The notes under the pieces: generated by a model
What the model saw: the letters and a program-made list of their open reading frames with translations, nothing else
Told to the model about the DNA's origin: nothing
The model's database searches: none
Part shown: positions 62,929 to 64,000 of the stretch, piece by piece
Position numbering within the stretch: the stretch's first letter is position 1
Layout: the number at the start of each line of letters is the position of its first letter
Translations under genes and position numbers: made by a program
From: Halomonas dongshanensis
GTDB taxonomy: Bacteria > Pseudomonadota > Gammaproteobacteria > Pseudomonadales > Halomonadaceae
Assembly (NCBI RefSeq): GCF_024790395.1
Contig: NZ_JAJISC010000009.1
Coordinates: forward strand, 62,001 to 126,000
DNA length: 64,000 bases
Direction of reading: 5' to 3'

Positions 62929-62967
62929 GGGTGAAGGCCCTTTACCCTTTTCCCTCGTTGGAGAGAA

Positions 62968-63005
62968 GCGAATATTGCCCGCCTGTAATCGGCAGGCGAT
63001 TCGCT
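62968..63005. promoter_or_regulatory. inverted repeat upstream of the Phd/RelE-type pair
   Basis: GCGAAT ... ATTCGC and inner GCCTG ... CAGGC can form a stem of about 11 pairs around a loop. It may be a terminator of something to the left or a structured spacer. Confidence 0.35.
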
Positions 63006-63031
63006 TGCGAGGCGGCCCACATCAACATATG

Positions 63032-63060
63032 ATTAAACACACAATAAAATGTAGTTTAAT
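63032..63060. promoter_or_regulatory. operator-like repeat upstream of the Phd/RelE-type pair
   Basis: ATTAAAC / GTTTAAT, 7-bp arms 15 nt apart, ending 19 nt before the antitoxin start. The intervening AT-rich sequence fits a promoter; antitoxin autoregulation is the natural interpretation. Confidence 0.55.
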
Positions 63061-63079
63061 GCGCTAAAAAAGGAGGCTC

Positions 63080-63370
63080 ATGGCAACCTTACTTGAACGT
63101 CCAGAAGACGCAGTATCAGCGACTACCATGGCGCGCACCTTCAGTGCCCGGCTTAAAGAGGTATCATCACGTGCTTCTGATAAACTCGTTGTCTTCAAGG
63201 ACAACCAGCCTGCTGCTGTGCTGATGAACGTCCAGGCATATCAAGATCTCATTGATGAGCTTGAAAACCTTCGTATCGAAGCTATCTCCCGAGACCGGCT
63301 GGGGAGCTATCAGCCAGACCAAGCCATCTCGCACGATGATATGCGGTCTCTCTTCAGTCAGGACGATTGA
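63080..63370 (+). CDS. Phd/YefM-type antitoxin
   Basis: A 96-aa protein. SATTMARTFSARLKEVSSRASDKLVVFKDNQPAAVLMNVQAYQDLIDELENLR is the Phd/YefM fold, and the acidic tail AISHDDMRSLFSQDD would wrap the toxin. AGGAGG lies 8 nt before the ATG. It is followed after 3 nt by a RelE/ParE-type toxin. Confidence 0.88.
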   Translation: MATLLERPEDAVSATTMARTFSARLKEVSSRASDKLVVFKDNQPAAVLMNVQAYQDLIDELENLRIEAISRDRLGSYQPDQAISHDDMRSLFSQDD

Positions 63371-63373
63371 GGC

Positions 63374-63661
63374 ATGGCTTGGCATGTGATCTACCATCCT
63401 GACGCGCAACAAGATCTGATCAGACTCGGCTCTGCCGCCGCGAATCGCATCCTCGATGTCATTGAAGAGAGGATTCGCGATGGCGAACCAGACAAGCTTG
63501 GCAAACCGCTTCGAGGTTCCCTGACCGGCTGTCGGCGGATTCGCACCGGAAACACGCGAATCGTCTATAAGATCGATGGGCTCGCAATCCACGTGCTCAT
63601 CATTGCTGTAGGGGCTCGTCGGGATGAAGAAGTGTACGACCTTGCCGATCGGCGCGTTTAG
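63374..63661 (+). CDS. RelE/ParE-family toxin
   Basis: A 95-aa protein with the RelE/ParE fold. WHVIYHPDAQQDLIRLG, LGKPLRGSLTGCRRIRTGNTRIVYKIDG and VLIIAVGARRDEEVYDLADRR follow the family order (PLRGxLxGxRRxRxGxYRIVY). Whether it is a ribosome-dependent RNase or a gyrase poison is not clear. The gene starts 3 nt after the antitoxin. Confidence 0.9.
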   Translation: MAWHVIYHPDAQQDLIRLGSAAANRILDVIEERIRDGEPDKLGKPLRGSLTGCRRIRTGNTRIVYKIDGLAIHVLIIAVGARRDEEVYDLADRRV

Positions 63662-63687
63662 CCTCTTGAGCATGCTTGATTTTACGA

Positions 63688-64000
63688 CTAGGTCTGCTTC
63701 GCACGCGTGATAGCTGCATCTATGTGTGCCTTTAATGCCTTGGCGGCTCGGCCCGCGAGGCGGGACTTTCGCCAGCCACCCAAACAGAGTACAACGACAC
63801 CAGCCGCAATAGCCCAGCCCCATTCGGCCATACGCCATGGATGTGCAAAATATCCGCTTGGTGGCTTTGTAAGGAATACGATCAGCGCAGCGACTGCCAG
63901 CGCGAGAATGAACGAAAGCCCGGTGATACGCACCAAACGAAGACGCTGTTGCAGCACCTTCGGGGAGATGATTTCGTGCGTCTGGCCCGTCGCGTGGTTG
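63688..64000 (-). CDS. membrane protein, 5' end outside the window
   Basis: The frame is open to the right edge, so the gene continues. Visible are 104 codons including two hydrophobic segments (ITGLSFILALAVAALIVFLT and MAEWGWAIAAGVVVLCLGGW) and a basic C-terminal tail (AGRAAKALKAHIDAAITRAKQT). A GTG at 63957 could be a start, but the upstream codons are also in frame and coding-like. It may be a conjugation membrane component; not recognised. Confidence 0.5.
   Translation of the reverse strand, partial: NHATGQTHEIISPKVLQQRLRLVRITGLSFILALAVAALIVFLTKPPSGYFAHPWRMAEWGWAIAAGVVVLCLGGWRKSRLAGRAAKALKAHIDAAITRAKQT

Larger units (their letters stand above)
45070..64000. mobile_element. integrative (conjugative) element, left part
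   Basis: The region begins at a duplicated tRNA-Thr 3' end, followed by a tyrosine integrase, a MobH relaxase, a DNA helicase, a methyltransferase, an ArdC antirestriction protein and toxin-antitoxin genes. The content matches the MobH class of integrative conjugative elements and tRNA-linked genomic islands. Base composition in the integrase-relaxase part is visibly lower in GC than the core. Type IV secretion genes and the right attachment site are not in the window, so the element must continue, and whether it still transfers cannot be judged. Confidence 0.8.

Noticed and set aside
62718-63020. 100-codon Lys/Gly/Arg-rich ORF on the minus strand
   Set aside because: It is the translation of the G-rich tract; repetitive codon content arises from base composition, not from a protein.

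Overview
The window looks like a moderately halophilic gammaproteobacterium of the Halomonadaceae (Halomonas or a close relative). The clues are a GC-rich core, an ectoine hydroxylase gene (ectD), TRAP-type uptake, a polA-thrB-speA neighbourhood of the pseudomonad/Halomonas kind, and a zinc-independent type-B L36. This is judged from gene content and codon usage; no database was searched.

Region 1 (1-26.3 kb) is ordinary chromosome. In order: a ketoacyl synthase cut by the window edge, coaD, a YfhL-type ferredoxin and a MATE exporter in a tightly packed run; an AtoE-type fatty acid transporter; a hotdog thioesterase; a pore-less voltage-sensor-like membrane protein; an I78 inhibitor lipoprotein and an entericidin-like lipoprotein; a HIT hydrolase; a NicO/DUF1007 metal-export pair with two small lipoproteins; glycerate kinase; Dps; pepD; tmcA; a 2-oxoacid-type TRAP operon; polA; thrB and speA; and a fumarylacetoacetase-family gene.

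Region 2 (26.3-44.7 kb) holds rpmJ2, ectD and then a compact fumarate-respiration cluster. menA diverges from doxX-menF-menD-menH. A DASS dicarboxylate carrier diverges from frdABCD-menB-menC-menE, with a perfect FNR/Anr palindrome between the two. A Crp/Fnr-family regulator closes the cluster. Together these genes could make menaquinone (except the UbiE/MenG step and a MenI thioesterase), import or exchange dicarboxylates, and reduce fumarate. A DUF892 ferritin-like gene and a manganese catalase follow in AT-richer DNA.

Region 3 (45.07 kb to the right edge) is the left part of an integrative element. It begins with a 54-nt 3' fragment of tRNA-Thr(UGU), then a tyrosine integrase and a MobH (TraI_2) relaxase. 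A three-gene, translationally coupled cargo operon follows, with HEPN-like features and its own palindromic operator; it is a candidate defence system. Then comes a backbone array on the minus strand: SNF2-like helicase, DNA methyltransferase, two unknowns, an ArdC antirestriction protein and three small genes. Six of these eight genes carry a short upstream leader with different sequence but the same layout of complementary segments, placed 18-26 nt before the start codon. This looks like a covarying regulatory RNA family and is the most striking structure in the window. The right end carries a TacA/TacT-type pair, a HTH-ImmA gene followed by a PIN-domain gene broken by one amber codon, a DUF2938/Rrf2 divergent pair, a G-quadruplex-prone tract and a Phd/RelE-type pair. 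The intact tRNA-Thr and the far end of the element should lie beyond the window.
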